Source of the DNA: Owenia fusiformis
Lineage: Eukaryota; Annelida; Polychaeta; Sabellida; Oweniidae
Length of the DNA: 64,000 nucleotides
Assembly: GCA_903813345.2 (NCBI GenBank)
Contig: CAIIXF020000001.1
Span: 17,255,915-17,319,914 of the forward strand
Direction of reading: 5' to 3'
Shown: piece by piece, positions 63,791-64,000 of the stretch
Layout: the number at the start of each line of letters is the position of its first letter
Numbering within the stretch: the stretch's first letter is position 1
The notes under the pieces: generated by a model
What the model was told of the DNA's origin: nothing
The model's input: the letters and a program-made list of their open reading frames with translations, nothing else
Database searches by the model: none
Made by a program: the position numbers and the translations under genes

Positions 63791-64000
63791 TTTATTAATT
63801 CAATTGATCCCAAAAAGTATTTCAATGAACAGGGACGTATTAGTCTGGACTTCATTATTAAAGAATGATAGTAGATTTGCTTCAAGACTTTGGACTCCCC
63901 TTGACCAACACAACAGTAGTAGGGGCTTTGGGTCACGAGGGCTACACTAGACAGGACTAGACTAGAAAATGATATATTATATTGAATAGTTAATTGTATT

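Noticed and set aside
1-64000. CRISPR arrays, operons, ribosome binding sites
   Set aside because: The direct repeats are coding minisatellite, transposon-derived or tandem duplications without spacer structure; the genes are spliced animal genes.

Overview
This window is genomic DNA of a non-vertebrate bilaterian animal, most likely a marine invertebrate. It is AT-rich, genes are split into many small exons with GT-AG introns, and the coding content is animal extracellular-domain families (ZP, EB/EGF-like, TSP1, PAN, Ly6/uPAR, MNNL-DSL-EGF) plus C2H2 zinc fingers. Introns and spacers are crowded with short DNA transposons and foldback repeats. The phylum cannot be fixed from the sequence alone.

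Layout from left to right. (1) 1-336, minus: an open frame running off the left edge. (2) 1172-2809, plus: an intact intronless DDE-type transposase-like frame. (3) 5140-6143, plus: three exons of a six-finger C2H2 gene of FEZF/GFI type, with a possible promoter and MSRRK first exon near 4.4-4.55 kb. (4) 8615-20922, plus: a complete 17-exon gene of 929 codons with signal peptide, EB-like/EGF-like modules, ZP domain, RRKR site, membrane segment and cytoplasmic tail. (5) 24636-28176, minus: a two-exon secreted TSP1-PAN protein. (6) 32425-36828, minus: a four-exon Ly6/uPAR-type protein with a furin-like site, about 24 copies of a 20-residue Lys/Asp-rich repeat and a C-terminal membrane segment. 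(7) 41.2-47.2 kb: a cluster of inverted-repeat elements. (8) 47993-63427 and beyond, plus: the 5' part of a Notch-ligand-like gene with MNNL, DSL, two EGF modules, then a second DSL and more EGF modules. Its introns hold a recent 529-bp tandem duplication and a 1.73-kb transposon with a perfect 6-bp target duplication that carries a C2H2 exon.

Four of the genes encode secreted or membrane proteins of the extracellular matrix or cell-surface signalling type. There is no evidence that they form one pathway. Every gene model was built by hand by joining exons at GT-AG sites with matching phases. All three models that are complete in the window sum to a multiple of three. The most unusual items are the tandem-DSL ligand, whose two DSL domains both lack the conserved Notch-contact residues, the Ly6-plus-repeat membrane protein, and the zinc-finger-carrying transposon inside the ligand gene.
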